From: a virus
Virus record (IMG/VR): IMGVR_UViG_3300030060_001866
Coordinates: 1-36,977 of that record
Length of the DNA stretch: 36,977 nt
Direction: 5' to 3' (one strand)
Of the stretch, positions 1 to 7,118 are shown piece by piece (position 1 is the first letter of the stretch; the number at the start of each line of letters is the position of its first letter). The notes under the pieces are model-generated. The model did no database searches. It saw only the letters and a program-made list of their open reading frames with translations, and was not told the origin of the DNA. The position numbers and the translations under genes are program-made.

Positions 1-46
1 TAGGTATTTTAGTAAGGTCAATACTTGTAGCTATTATACTCGCCAT
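1..46 (-). CDS. conserved phage protein, N-terminus only (cut by window edge)
   Basis: Only the first 15 codons are visible, reading MASIIATSIDLTKIP, and the frame stays open to the window edge. The ATG lies one base beyond the TAA of the 55-aa gene transcribed before it, so the two are probably co-translated. From memory, this N-terminus resembles a conserved small protein of marine phages that usually sits beside replication and recombination genes and may be related to single-strand binding. That family link is recollection and cannot be tested on 15 residues. The position directly after the exonuclease and annealing genes fits. Confidence 0.5.
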   Translation of the reverse strand, partial: MASIIATSIDLTKIP

Positions 47-47
47 A

Positions 48-215
48 TTAATAAGTATTTAATTGGTTAAACATTCTCGACATCTGTGCTTTTGTTGCAC
101 CAGTCGTTCTTCTTAAATTATCAACAGCTTTTACATGTGATTGATTAGTGTAAAAGTTGTTAACGCTTGTGTTAATGCCTGAAACATCACACGTTCTTTT
201 TCTTGTTCTTGCCAT
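48..215 (-). CDS. small basic protein of unknown function (55 aa)
   Basis: A 55-codon frame starting MARTRKRTCDVSGIN and ending in MFNQLNTY. It fills the gap between the exonuclease gene (start 958, stop 227) and the partial gene at the window edge, with short spacings on both sides, which is the packing expected of a real gene in this arm. The N-terminal MARTRKR stretch and several later Arg and Lys residues make it basic, so nucleic-acid binding is possible but unproven. I do not recognise the family. The upstream bases are A/T-only (AATTATTAATTTT), as for other genes here. Confidence 0.6.
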   Translation of the reverse strand: MARTRKRTCDVSGINTSVNNFYTNQSHVKAVDNLRRTTGATKAQMSRMFNQLNTY

Positions 216-226
216 AAAATTAATAA

Positions 227-958
227 TTAAAGTGTTTTGCTTATGAAATATTGTTTCGGATTAAAATCCTTAGTTTTAAAGAACAGCTCATAAGCATCTT
301 CTGCTCTTAAAACTTTGTCTTCGCCAGATCTATAAAATTCATCTGAACAGTCAAATACACCTAATTGATGTGTTGTTTTATCTATTACTACAAATATCAT
401 TTCGTAACCAAACAACTTTCTATATATGTATGCTTGACTGTCGTAATTATAACGATATGCTGAGCTTTTAAATTTATTAATATCAGCAGTAGTCTTAATA
501 TCTACGACAAATTTATCATCATGGTTTATTACATCGGCTTTACCTTTCCACGTATACCTAAATAATTTACTTACACCTGGAACTTCGTATTCAGTATTTG
601 TAGAGTTTATTAATCCATTACAAACTTGATTGTTCATAAGCTTGTCTTTCATTAACTCTATTGCATCTACTTCATGTTGTAATAAACATAATTCACCACC
701 TGACATTTCTTTGTAAACCTTAGTGTTTCTAGTTGACGAAGGTATTACTTGGTATTTTTTAAGCTTGTTCGGCTCTAAAATAGCAGTATGAAAATATCCA
801 CCGACTAGAAATGCAGCTGAAGGTTTACTTGGTAATCCAAACGCTAGCGGGTTTTTTAGTAAAGTGCTAATGTCTGAATTACTCAGGTATTGTTTACCAA
901 AGTCACCATAATAATGATTATCATCTTTTAGTTTCTTTAGTATCTTTTGTTTTTCCAT
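227..958 (-). CDS. RecE-like PD-(D/E)XK exonuclease
   Basis: A 243-aa protein with the layout of RecE/exonuclease VIII-type nucleases (DUF3799-like). It has an early LSNSDISTLLKNP segment, a GGYFHTAILEP motif (about residues 53-62) like the conserved G-x-x-x-H-x-x-x-L-E-P of the family, then KGKADVI (138-144), VVDIKTT (151-157) and a Q-A-Y-I-Y motif near 175-179. D142, D153 and K155 are the probable metal-binding and catalytic residues. The known role of this family is 5'-3' resection of double-stranded ends. The ERF annealing protein is the adjacent upstream gene, ending 1 nt before this start, so the pair looks like a Red alpha/beta-type recombination module. Function is inferred from motifs. 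Confidence 0.85.
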   Translation of the reverse strand: MEKQKILKKLKDDNHYYGDFGKQYLSNSDISTLLKNPLAFGLPSKPSAAFLVGGYFHTAILEPNKLKKYQVIPSSTRNTKVYKEMSGGELCLLQHEVDAIELMKDKLMNNQVCNGLINSTNTEYEVPGVSKLFRYTWKGKADVINHDDKFVVDIKTTADINKFKSSAYRYNYDSQAYIYRKLFGYEMIFVVIDKTTHQLGVFDCSDEFYRSGEDKVLRAEDAYELFFKTKDFNPKQYFISKTL

Positions 959-959
959 T

Positions 960-1481
960 TTACAATGTTGTTAGTGCTTTCTCTTGTTCTGGAGTTAGCT
1001 GATACTTCTTTTTGATAGTATCTATTTTACCACCTGATTTAACATAATCTACAGCTTTATTAATATCCTGTAGTTTGTCTTTACCATGAGTATTAGTAGC
1101 ATCACTATCTTTAGTATCATCGATTAAAAATAAGTTACCCAAAGCATATTTTTTCCCGTAAGAACTAGCACTACCAAACTGCTGAGGCGTTTGCATACCT
1201 TTCTGATTTAAGTCTACTCCAACTATAGCTGAGGTAGATAATGTCATACCTTTCTCATCATGTATAGTTGCTTTAGTTTTAATCACAGGTACTGGACCTT
1301 CAACGATTAATTTTTCGTCAACAGTTACGGTAACACCGTACTTCAATAAATAGGGCTTGATTGCTTCGAGAATATCTTCGGCACTACGAAAGTAATATTT
1401 GCCGAAGGAGTTAAATCTACTTTTCTTCGATTTAAACTCAGTCTGGATATTAGCCAGCTTTTGCTGTAAAGTCATATTCAA
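960..1481 (-). CDS. erf: ERF-family single-strand DNA annealing protein
   Basis: A 173-aa protein. Residues 1-130 match the ERF recombinase pattern: an N-terminal helix (LQQKLANIQTEFKS), a YYFRSAEDILEAIKPYL segment, and the hallmark block QQFGSASSYGKKYAL followed by LFLIDDTKDSDA. The C-terminal 40 residues form a charged tail with a short helical end (LTPEQEKALTTL). ERF proteins anneal complementary single strands and promote homologous recombination or genome circularisation, here presumably on ends resected by the adjacent exonuclease. The start follows an A/T-only leader. M3 is an alternative start two codons in. Confidence 0.85.
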   Translation of the reverse strand: MNMTLQQKLANIQTEFKSKKSRFNSFGKYYFRSAEDILEAIKPYLLKYGVTVTVDEKLIVEGPVPVIKTKATIHDEKGMTLSTSAIVGVDLNQKGMQTPQQFGSASSYGKKYALGNLFLIDDTKDSDATNTHGKDKLQDINKAVDYVKSGGKIDTIKKKYQLTPEQEKALTTL

Positions 1482-1550
1482 TTTAATTTTAGTCTATATA
1501 TATTATTACACATTAGTGTTCACCATTTAAATGATTTTTCACTACTTAAC

Positions 1551-2318
1551 CTACAGATAATCAAGCACTTGCGAGTGATCAACATTATCTATAAGCTTTT
1601 TAACAGCTTGCTTTTTTAGCTGTGATATTCTAACATAAGCACTGCTTCCTTGTATGTTTAATTCTTGAGCTATTTCTTTAGCTTGCATTTTATCACAGTC
1701 TAAACCATAGCTCATTCTAAGAACTTCATACTCTTTATTATCAAGATACTTTTTCATTAAACCTTTTAAATATATGTTTAATAAATTCATATTATAAGGT
1801 TCTGATTTATCAGGTATTTGATAAACCATATTTTCATCTTGACTTGGTTTTTCATCTATACTTAAAAATATAGAATTAAAAAACATTTCTACCATCTTTT
1901 TATCTTTACCAAAATTTCTACGTATTTCATTAAGCTTGTGTTCAGGTATTCTCATGTCACCACGATTAATATCTATTGCTCTACGTATTTGACCTTTTAT
2001 TCTTTTAGATAAAAAAGATTTAATTGTTTTTTCTTGATCTTCAGATTCCTTTAATACTTCGTAATCTATACGATCTACTGCTTTAGTCAAACCTGAATTA
2101 CCTTCTTGTATTAAATCCATAATGGTCATAACACCAGATGCTTGCTGACTAGTAGAAAATTTTCTAGCTAGATTTTCAACAAGCGGTAAAAAACAAGTTA
2201 TCATTTGTTTTCTATTGTAAACAGTATAATCACCATTTTCTATTTTAGGTAAATTAAAAATGGCTTGCTCGACATCTTTCTTGTATCGAATATAATTCTG
2301 TATATTATACTTCTTCAT
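1551..2318 (-). CDS. phage-encoded sigma-70-like RNA polymerase sigma factor
   Basis: A 255-aa protein with recognisable sigma regions. Region 2.1-2.2 is LVENLARKFS followed by MDLIQEGNSGLTKAVDRID (about residues 47-86), the classic core-binding signature. Region 2.3-2.4 is SFLSKRIKGQIRRAIDINRGD followed by MRIPEH (about 105-130). A C-terminal helix-turn-helix like region 4 follows, YEVLRMSYGLDCDKMQAKEI then the recognition helix (about 195-245). It would redirect host polymerase to phage promoters. Its likely target is the 36-bp motif repeated in this window, which does not look like the usual Bacteroidota -33/-7 promoter; that link is inference. It overlaps the upstream HTH gene by 14 nt. 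Confidence 0.9.
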   Translation of the reverse strand: MKKYNIQNYIRYKKDVEQAIFNLPKIENGDYTVYNRKQMITCFLPLVENLARKFSTSQQASGVMTIMDLIQEGNSGLTKAVDRIDYEVLKESEDQEKTIKSFLSKRIKGQIRRAIDINRGDMRIPEHKLNEIRRNFGKDKKMVEMFFNSIFLSIDEKPSQDENMVYQIPDKSEPYNMNLLNIYLKGLMKKYLDNKEYEVLRMSYGLDCDKMQAKEIAQELNIQGSSAYVRISQLKKQAVKKLIDNVDHSQVLDYL

Positions 2319-2922
2319 TTAATATTTGTTTTTCTTGTTTAAGTTTATCACACATATGGCGATGTACTGTTCTTGTAGAGCAATTAAGTAAACCAGCAAT
2401 ACGACTAATTGTAATTTTCTTACCCCAGTCATTTAAGTCTAACATAGTTTGATATATCATTTCTTTATCTATGCTTGATCTACCTATTAATTTACCTACA
2501 ATTTTTAATTTACCACTCAAGTCTAAACCTGAGTAAGGTTTAAATACTACTTTGCGTAGCTTGTTTGCAGGTGGATCACCACCTTGCATTAACACATCTC
2601 CAATCATGTCTTCTAGTAATTTATTCTTAATAAAGAAGGTAACAAAACCATTTTCTTTATTAGCTATAAATCTAGCTACAGTTACAAAATCAGAGTTTAT
2701 TATATTATCCATGTTAAGATAATATAACACAAGCATGTGCCACTTTAATGATTTGTATGTAGTTATCTTAGCCTTGGTATTAAACAAGTGATAACATTGA
2801 TACGTACCATTTTCGTAGTATTTATATTGTTTAGTTTCAATAGTAGGCACATCAGTATCAGGATCTTTCCTATATACGATGCGTCTATCATTTAACCATT
2901 TTAAATTTCTATCTTGTGACAT
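2305..2922 (-). CDS. helix-turn-helix protein, putative regulator
   Basis: A 205-aa protein. The C-terminal 40 residues (WGKKITISRIAGLLNCSTRT then VHRHM) have the shape of a helix-turn-helix of the crosswise-regulation or replication-initiator type. The N-terminal two thirds has an aromatic-rich region (YKYYENGTYQCYHLF) and a helical middle with no family I recognise. It lies directly upstream of the sigma factor and overlaps it by 14 nt, so the two are probably co-translated. This suggests a role in phage transcription control or in replication initiation. The function is unproven. Confidence 0.6.
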   Translation of the reverse strand: MSQDRNLKWLNDRRIVYRKDPDTDVPTIETKQYKYYENGTYQCYHLFNTKAKITTYKSLKWHMLVLYYLNMDNIINSDFVTVARFIANKENGFVTFFIKNKLLEDMIGDVLMQGGDPPANKLRKVVFKPYSGLDLSGKLKIVGKLIGRSSIDKEMIYQTMLDLNDWGKKITISRIAGLLNCSTRTVHRHMCDKLKQEKQILNEEV

Positions 2923-2943
2923 TAGCCTATTACTATTTATATC

Positions 2944-3297
2944 TTAATCCCAATTGTCATATTCTAATAATTCTATTTTGACATCATACCACTTACCTAA
3001 AGTAATGTGGTTATCGACTAATAAGTCGATTGCCATTTTATATCTTTTATTCATTCTGTCTTGCACTGTCCATATACCATCAAAATCACCTGTTCCGGTA
3101 ATTCGAACTTTTGCGCCAAATACAAATCCCATTGCTTCTAAATCTCTACTTACAGCTATCCACCTGTGGTCACCAGGACAACAAGGGTCAATATAAGCAC
3201 CTGAAGCTGTTATAAATGGCGTGTCATCAGTTTGTGCTGGCACTGCGTTGTATATTGTCGCAGTAACCAAAATTATTTTTAATATATTCATAATCAT
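2944..3297 (-). CDS. secreted 3D / RlpA-like domain protein
   Basis: I place the start at MIMNILKIILVTATIYNAVP (117 aa); the frame extends further upstream but that part lies inside the neighbouring gene. Residues 3-21 form a signal peptide with a hydrophobic core and a probable cut near VPA-Q. The mature part is a small double-psi beta-barrel of the 3D type: ASGAY (31-35), HRWIAVS (44-50), then three spaced Asp-containing motifs, DFDG (71-74), QDRM (79-82) and AIDLL (89-93). Such domains occur in lytic transglycosylases and RlpA-like proteins, so export to the periplasm and a role in peptidoglycan cleavage is a reasonable inference. It overlaps the upstream gene by 71 nt. Confidence 0.7.
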   Translation of the reverse strand: MIMNILKIILVTATIYNAVPAQTDDTPFITASGAYIDPCCPGDHRWIAVSRDLEAMGFVFGAKVRITGTGDFDGIWTVQDRMNKRYKMAIDLLVDNHITLGKWYDVKIELLEYDNWD

Positions 3298-3757
3298 ATA
3301 ATTTTTCTTTTTGTATATTACATATATGAGATTTATCATATACGTAGTATAACCAGTATGCGTGTATAGCACAATTGCGCTTAAACTCATTTGGCATAGC
3401 CTGTGGTGGTTGACTGAAGCCAACATTAAATATACCGCCTGGATATCTAGCTAAAACATCTTTACACTTAGTTATTGTCAGATGTTCTTTACCATATCGT
3501 TTAGTATATTCTTCGCCAAGAGCTATCATATGATGATATAACCATAAATAATGAGGTGCTGACTGTCTAACCCATATAGTTGAAGGGTGATTTTTGTGAG
3601 CAACTTTATAAGGTATATCATCTGAGTTACATGGGTCTAGTAAATGATGAGCTGTACAAAGCATTTGGGCTGATTCTAAGATCATTTTAACCACATGTTT
3701 ATTATATTGTAGCTGTGCAGCTTTTACTGGATCCTTATCTAAATAAAATATATTCAT
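3227..3757 (-). CDS. conserved phage protein, possible pyrimidine-dimer glycosylase-like
   Basis: A 176-aa protein starting MNIFYLDKDPVKAAQL, followed by NKHVVKMILESAQMLCTAHH, an HKNHPSTIWVRQS block (about residues 54-66) and a PPQAMP motif. I recall this family as a common phage protein sometimes annotated as pyrimidine-dimer DNA glycosylase. I cannot confirm that from sequence, and it does not resemble T4 DenV by eye. The conserved His and Lys residues in the N-terminal helix and the HKNHPS block suggest a catalytic or metal site. Its ATG overlaps the TGA of the upstream 36-aa gene (ATGA), which supports this start. Confidence 0.6.
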   Translation of the reverse strand: MNIFYLDKDPVKAAQLQYNKHVVKMILESAQMLCTAHHLLDPCNSDDIPYKVAHKNHPSTIWVRQSAPHYLWLYHHMIALGEEYTKRYGKEHLTITKCKDVLARYPGGIFNVGFSQPPQAMPNEFKRNCAIHAYWLYYVYDKSHICNIQKEKLYDYEYIKNNFGYCDNIQRSASTN

Positions 3758-3864
3758 TTATATCTTTTGTTATCTAGTCTATTATAATGTTTGTCTAATA
3801 AGAGGTTTGCTACCTCTTCTGATATTAAGTTGTCGTTGTATAGTTGCCATATTAATTTACTCAT
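3754..3864 (-). CDS. 36-aa micro-protein between ligase and glycosylase-like gene
   Basis: A 37-codon frame starting MSKLIWQLYNDNL and ending DNKRYK. It overlaps the ligase stop by 8 nt and the next ATG by 4 nt (ATGA), exactly filling the gap between two clear genes. That tight coupling is the main evidence that it is real. The product is a short amphipathic helical peptide with no recognisable motif. The stretch ACAAAC followed by GACTAGATAACA inside it is weakly like the promoter motif of this arm. Confidence 0.5.
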   Translation of the reverse strand: MSKLIWQLYNDNLISEEVANLLLDKHYNRLDNKRYK

Positions 3865-4693
3865 AATTTCTTATACATTTAAATAGCGGGTGTCTGTATG
3901 AACCTGCTTGTGTTCGTTGAAAATAAGTAAAGGTTGCACGCTTGCCAATATAAGAATCAATATTCTTGAGCATACTAGCTAAATCCTTGTAGTTGTATCC
4001 ACGTCCGGGTGGACAACCGAACTCAACACCTTCGTCATCTAGCATTATGAACTTGCCTAACGTGCCTGTCCTTTTACCTTTACCTATTTCATAACCTATG
4101 ATAGTTGCTTCAGTATCGCTGAAGTCTTTGAACTTCATTAGATCGTAAGACCTACCGTGTTTGTATAGACCGTCGAGCCTGATAATAGAGCCTTCGTAGC
4201 CTTCACTAAGATATGCTGCGTGGAAGTCTCTAGCTGCTTCGTAGCTGTGAACAGGATCAGCGTGAACATACTTGATCTGAGCATCATAGATGTTAGAACA
4301 AATAAGCTGATCTCGTCTAGTATCATATGAATCATACATTACTCCATCGAAGTAATCGTACACATGAAACTGTACTAGATGTTGAGCATCAAGCCTGTCG
4401 TCTGCAGTAGGTTTTTGCTTACGAACTAATGATATAATCTTTTCAAAATCACGTTTTAGTTTGTGATTATATAATTCACCGTCAAGTACAACATCAGGTT
4501 GATCTTTGAAAAACGGTATAAGTGCTAACTCAATATGAGCTAGATTCATAAATTTTTTACCGGTACGAGAATATGCACCGTCTTTTGTAAATAAGCATCG
4601 AACACCGTCGAGCTTAGGTTGTATGTACACAGGTTGTGACCAGTCAACACGACTGTCATCGAACTTGTGTGCTAGCATAGGTTTTAATGTCAT
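3857..4693 (-). CDS. ATP-dependent DNA ligase
   Basis: A 278-aa compact ligase. Nucleotidyltransferase motif I is KLDGVR with adenylated Lys27. RTGKKF gives motif Ia, VVLDGELYNH (68-77) motif III, YEGSIIR (166-172) motif IV and LMKFK (185-189) motif V. A short OB-fold domain follows, with GKGKRTGTLGKF. There is no N-terminal DNA-binding domain, as is usual for small phage ligases. It seals nicks during phage replication and recombination. Its codons are somewhat more G/C-ending than those of the neighbouring genes. The start shares 4 nt with the stop of the upstream gene. Confidence 0.92.
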   Translation of the reverse strand: MTLKPMLAHKFDDSRVDWSQPVYIQPKLDGVRCLFTKDGAYSRTGKKFMNLAHIELALIPFFKDQPDVVLDGELYNHKLKRDFEKIISLVRKQKPTADDRLDAQHLVQFHVYDYFDGVMYDSYDTRRDQLICSNIYDAQIKYVHADPVHSYEAARDFHAAYLSEGYEGSIIRLDGLYKHGRSYDLMKFKDFSDTEATIIGYEIGKGKRTGTLGKFIMLDDEGVEFGCPPGRGYNYKDLASMLKNIDSYIGKRATFTYFQRTQAGSYRHPLFKCIRNYE

Positions 4694-4983
4694 AGGTTGT
4701 TAAGTTTGTCTTGTATTATTTCTAATCTTCTTTTTATTATTGCTGCCTTCATAAACTCTTCTTTATCTTCATACATGTGAAGTAAGGTTGTTAATCTAGC
4801 TAGTTCAGCTACCAAAAACTCTTCTTCAGTTTCTCTGAACGGCATATAGCCTTTCATTATATCGGCTATACTTAGAGGTGTTTCTAGCTGATGATATTCT
4901 TGTTTAAACTTCCACAGCATTTTTTTAATTACTGCGTCGGTAATCATATCAATTGTTGCATCATTTATATTATCCAAATCCAT
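4690..4983 (-). CDS. small helical protein of unknown function (97 aa)
   Basis: A largely alpha-helical acidic protein. The last 30 residues (MYEDKEEFMKAAIIKRRLEI) faintly resemble the UVR motif of UvrB/UvrC, a short helical protein-interaction hairpin; this is weak. It is translationally coupled to the ligase (4-nt overlap), which suggests a partner or regulatory role in DNA metabolism. The annotated ATG lies inside a copy of the promoter-like motif (4966-5000). If that copy is active, the real start may be the methionine at residue 13 (MITDAVIKKM). Confidence 0.65.
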   Translation of the reverse strand: MDLDNINDATIDMITDAVIKKMLWKFKQEYHQLETPLSIADIMKGYMPFRETEEEFLVAELARLTTLLHMYEDKEEFMKAAIIKRRLEIIQDKLNNL

Positions 4984-5000
4984 ACGTATTTAGTTTGTAA
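4966..5000 (-). promoter_or_regulatory. 36-bp promoter-like motif, copy 1
   Basis: Read on the minus strand it has the shared blocks TTACAAAC, AAATACG and TTTGGATAATATAA at the same spacing as the other copies. It overlaps the start codon of the gene at 4690-4983. The GATAAT core resembles a -10 element. Confidence 0.5.
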
Positions 5001-5514
5001 TACTTGAAGTTAATATATCTATTATTTTAGTTGCGTTTGAATGTGATAACTGAACCTTGCTTGATGAAAAGTTTTTATCACTTCTTACTTCGCCATTAGC
5101 AAAATCAGTATATTCCATATCATCTTTATACGTTTCTATTATTTTATCAGGTGTTGATACAAATACGTTTCTACTACTATAATTATCATAACAGCTAATC
5201 CATATATCTTCTTTACCTGTAAATATAATATAAGTATAGTGATGATCTATATGAGCAGGGTCTGCATATAAGTAGCAACTGTCATAGTACATATCGTGTA
5301 CTAGCTTTGCAGCTATAGCACTACCGTCTTGTCTAGCATTAGCTTTACACCAATTTGCTATTTGTACACCTTGCCATTCAGGATAACCATCGTGATGTAA
5401 ATACATATTTACATAGCTTTTGTCAGTAAACCAAGCAGGATTTTCTGCAAAACCTAGCTCAGTATCTTCTGCGTGTCGTCTATCTACGACCATTGTTAAG
5501 TTTCTTGTTGCCAT
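4990..5514 (-). CDS. phage protein of unknown function (174 aa)
   Basis: A 174-aa protein starting MATRNLTMVVDRRHAEDTEL, with repeated aromatic and His-rich stretches (YVNMYLHHDGYPEWQG, HIDHHYTYIIFTG). The order of the first block, a short beta strand, then a YLHHDGYPEWQG loop with W-C following, resembles a phage family of about 170 aa found beside early genes, but I cannot name it. It looks like a small mixed alpha/beta cytosolic protein; no membrane segment or known catalytic motif is visible. It sits 6 nt before the next gene in the early operon. Confidence 0.65.
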   Translation of the reverse strand: MATRNLTMVVDRRHAEDTELGFAENPAWFTDKSYVNMYLHHDGYPEWQGVQIANWCKANARQDGSAIAAKLVHDMYYDSCYLYADPAHIDHHYTYIIFTGKEDIWISCYDNYSSRNVFVSTPDKIIETYKDDMEYTDFANGEVRSDKNFSSSKVQLSHSNATKIIDILTSSITN

Positions 5515-5517
5515 ATT

Positions 5518-5832
5518 TTATAAATTATCTCGTTCTACAAATAATGCATAGCCAAGCTTTGCATAGTTAATTATATCACCGAACCTACTAATCATAGGTT
5601 CTGCTTTATTTAGATCGTGGTTGCTAGCGTGAGCAGCAACTGAGCTAACCTGCTTATCAAAATAAGCATACCATACTACTAACGGATCTACACCTAGCTT
5701 TTTAGCTGTAGATTTAAAGTTGTTAAGTACATCACTATCCTGCATTGTATATTCAGGACCTTTCTTGTTCATTGTTTCTTGCGCGTACGAGTCTAGCTCA
5801 TGTACTAACGCATTAAAATTTTCTGTCGTCAT
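5518..5832 (-). CDS. small helical phage protein, DUF1599/MazG-like
   Basis: A 104-aa all-helical protein. The order of motifs NKKGPEYT, DVLNNFKSTAKKLGV, VWYAYFDKQ and RFGDIINYAKLGYAL matches a phage family I associate with DUF1599 (nucleotide modification associated domain 1), in which a four-helix core ends with R-x-x-D-I/L-I-N-Y. Such proteins may act on nucleotide metabolism, but no catalytic role is established here. The gene is packed 3 nt from its neighbours on both sides within the minus-strand early operon. Confidence 0.65.
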   Translation of the reverse strand: MTTENFNALVHELDSYAQETMNKKGPEYTMQDSDVLNNFKSTAKKLGVDPLVVWYAYFDKQVSSVAAHASNHDLNKAEPMISRFGDIINYAKLGYALFVERDNL

Positions 5833-5834
5833 AT

Positions 5835-6131
5835 TTAGTCTAATAGTATTAAATAAGCTCTAGCGTTGGCTTTTCTAAACCAGTCTAATGCTTTTCTCAT
5901 TTCATTGCTAAGTCTAGCAACGTCTGGATGTAGTATATCATCATTATAAGTTACTGATATAGTATATTCAGCACCTTTAATAAAATCATACATCGCTAAT
6001 TCATTGGGTGTTAGTATTGCTTGGTTACCTGTAAAAGGGTTGCTAACAAGATCACCTTCTTTGTATACGACACCTTTAAACCACTTTGGTAATTCAGTGT
6101 CATTTATTTTAATTGTTTTCTTCGTCTTCAT
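5835..6131 (-). CDS. phage protein of unknown function (98 aa)
   Basis: A 98-aa protein starting MKTKKTIKINDTELPKWFKG. A GDLVSNPFTGNQAILTPNEL segment (about residues 27-46) and a conserved-looking MYDFIKGAEY motif follow. A C-terminal helix contains DWFRKANARAYLILLD. Phages carry many similar small proteins in which N-P-(F/T)-(T/S)-G is followed by L-x-(P/A)-x-E-x-A-x-Y-D, but I know of no function. The first 23 nt overlap the end of the upstream acidic gene in another frame. Confidence 0.65.
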   Translation of the reverse strand: MKTKKTIKINDTELPKWFKGVVYKEGDLVSNPFTGNQAILTPNELAMYDFIKGAEYTISVTYNDDILHPDVARLSNEMRKALDWFRKANARAYLILLD

Positions 6132-6573
6132 AATAATCTTCTGAGTCTAATAACTCATCTTTTTTATCGTTAAACTTATCTTCGTATATGTCTGTCCACC
6201 ATTGTTCTAGTTCATGATTAAACTCCCACTCCATATCTGACCATAAATTAGGGTCTATCCATACATCACCACCTGATGTTAACTGGCCAATAGCTTGTTC
6301 TGACCACTCACTGTGATCTTCATAGTAATAGCCATCTTGTGACACATAAGGTTTTTCTTCGTGTGTACACCAGTATATATCATAGCTATCAGCTGTTGAT
6401 TCGCTGTATATTTTTAGTTTGTGTTTATCATCACACCAGTCAGTTGTGGTGTCTAGTTTGCCGCCATATTCCGTATCGATATATTCAAGAAGCCAAGGCG
6501 CATCTGGTTCTTCCATTATACCATCGTCGACTAATGCGTCGGTGATAATATCGTCTGTTAGTAACTCTGCCAT
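6109..6573 (-). CDS. very acidic, Trp-rich protein of unknown function (154 aa)
   Basis: A 154-aa protein extremely rich in Asp and Glu, with ten or more Trp residues (WCDD, WCTHEE, WSEQ, WIDPNLWSDMEW, WW). It ends DSEDYYEDEENN. Net charge is strongly negative, the profile of DNA-mimic or anti-host proteins, though nothing identifies a target. Its ATG overlaps the upstream stop by one base (TAATG), which fixes the start. It is one of the early-arm accessory genes. Confidence 0.65.
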   Translation of the reverse strand: MAELLTDDIITDALVDDGIMEEPDAPWLLEYIDTEYGGKLDTTTDWCDDKHKLKIYSESTADSYDIYWCTHEEKPYVSQDGYYYEDHSEWSEQAIGQLTSGGDVWIDPNLWSDMEWEFNHELEQWWTDIYEDKFNDKKDELLDSEDYYEDEENN

Positions 6574-6812
6574 TATTCTTCTATTAGCATTCTGCCGCCG
6601 TACATAATATCTTTGGCTGTTACATCACTTGTATAAAGACCTGAGTAAGACATTAGGTCACTAATATCTCTTAGAGATAAGTCATGCCATAATGTAGAGC
6701 TCATGAGTTTATACTTTAGTCTCTTAGCGCTGTCATATTTTCTAGCACTATCTTGCAACTCAGATTTTAGTTTAGGTTGCAATAAGTCATAAATTGATTT
6801 AATTTTACTCAT
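6573..6812 (-). CDS. small basic protein of unknown function (79 aa)
   Basis: A 79-aa protein starting MSKIKSIYDLLQPKLKSELQ, mostly helical. No family is recognised. It is the first gene after the long non-coding stretch 6813-7260 in the direction of transcription. Its leader has a promoter-like motif (6832-6869) and then the A/T-only run AACAATTAAATATAATAAC before ATG. Almost the same leader precedes the gene starting at 9627. It heads a run of tightly packed genes reaching the ligase. Confidence 0.65.
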   Translation of the reverse strand: MSKIKSIYDLLQPKLKSELQDSARKYDSAKRLKYKLMSSTLWHDLSLRDISDLMSYSGLYTSDVTAKDIMYGGRMLIEE

Positions 6813-6831
6813 GTTATTATATTTAATTGTT

Positions 6832-6869
6832 TATATTAATATCCAACTGTCATCGTATTTATATTGTAA
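6832..6869 (-). promoter_or_regulatory. 36-bp promoter-like motif, copy 2
   Basis: The minus strand reads TTACAATA, AAATACGA and CAGTTGGATATTAATA with the common spacing. It lies in non-coding DNA 20-57 nt before the ATG at 6812, so conservation here is not explained by coding. Confidence 0.6.
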
Positions 6870-6882
6870 CAGTATATTAAGG

Positions 6883-6904
6883 GTGGTATTGTGCACATAC
6901 CCAC
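6883..6904. other. hairpin
   Basis: GTGGTAT (6883-6889) pairs with ATACCCAC (6897-6904) with one bulged C, around a 7-nt loop TGTGCAC. There is no T-run on either side, so a simple intrinsic terminator is unlikely. It lies between the minihelix and the promoter-like motif. Confidence 0.5.
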
Positions 6905-6913
6905 GCTTTCTGG

Positions 6914-6952
6914 GGAATATACTCCTTGGAGTTCAGATTACTTCTATATTCC
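6914..6952. other. 8-bp perfect inverted repeat enclosing a second one
   Basis: GGAATATA (6914-6921) pairs with TATATTCC (6945-6952). Between them ACTCC-TT-GGAGT (6921-6932) can form its own hairpin sharing one base with the outer stem. This is likely RNA structure in a transcript downstream of the tRNA-like elements. It has no recognised family. Confidence 0.5.
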
Positions 6953-6977
6953 GTCCTTCGTGTTTTACCCTGTTAGA

Positions 6978-7023
6978 GAACATGGTGGGATTCGAACCCA
7001 CACTTTAGTACCGTAGCATGTTC
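6978..7023 (-). ncRNA. tRNA-like minihelix (acceptor stem plus T-arm only)
   Basis: On the minus strand: acceptor 5' GAACATG, a 15-nt linker CTACGGTACTAAAGT, T-arm GTGGG-TTCGAAT-CCCAC with a canonical T-loop, acceptor 3' CATGTTC, discriminator T, then CTAA. The acceptor pairing is perfect over 7 bp, or 8 with the flanking A and the discriminator. There is no room for D and anticodon arms, and I found no normal cloverleaf using this T-arm. Acceptor plus T-arm is the minimal substrate known for RNase P, so this may be a processing signal. A tRNA remnant is the alternative. Confidence 0.5.
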
Positions 7024-7118
7024 TACCATAATTATTACTTGTCACTACGACTGGCTTTGTACAACTGATACCTCAAGGAAGCCAAGGCGTCGATTTACTG
7101 TTAGAGTAATAAATTAGT

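Noticed and set aside
6951-7023. Ordinary tRNA using the T-arm at 6985-7001
   Set aside because: No 5-bp anticodon stem with T33 or matching D stem exists upstream at the right distance.
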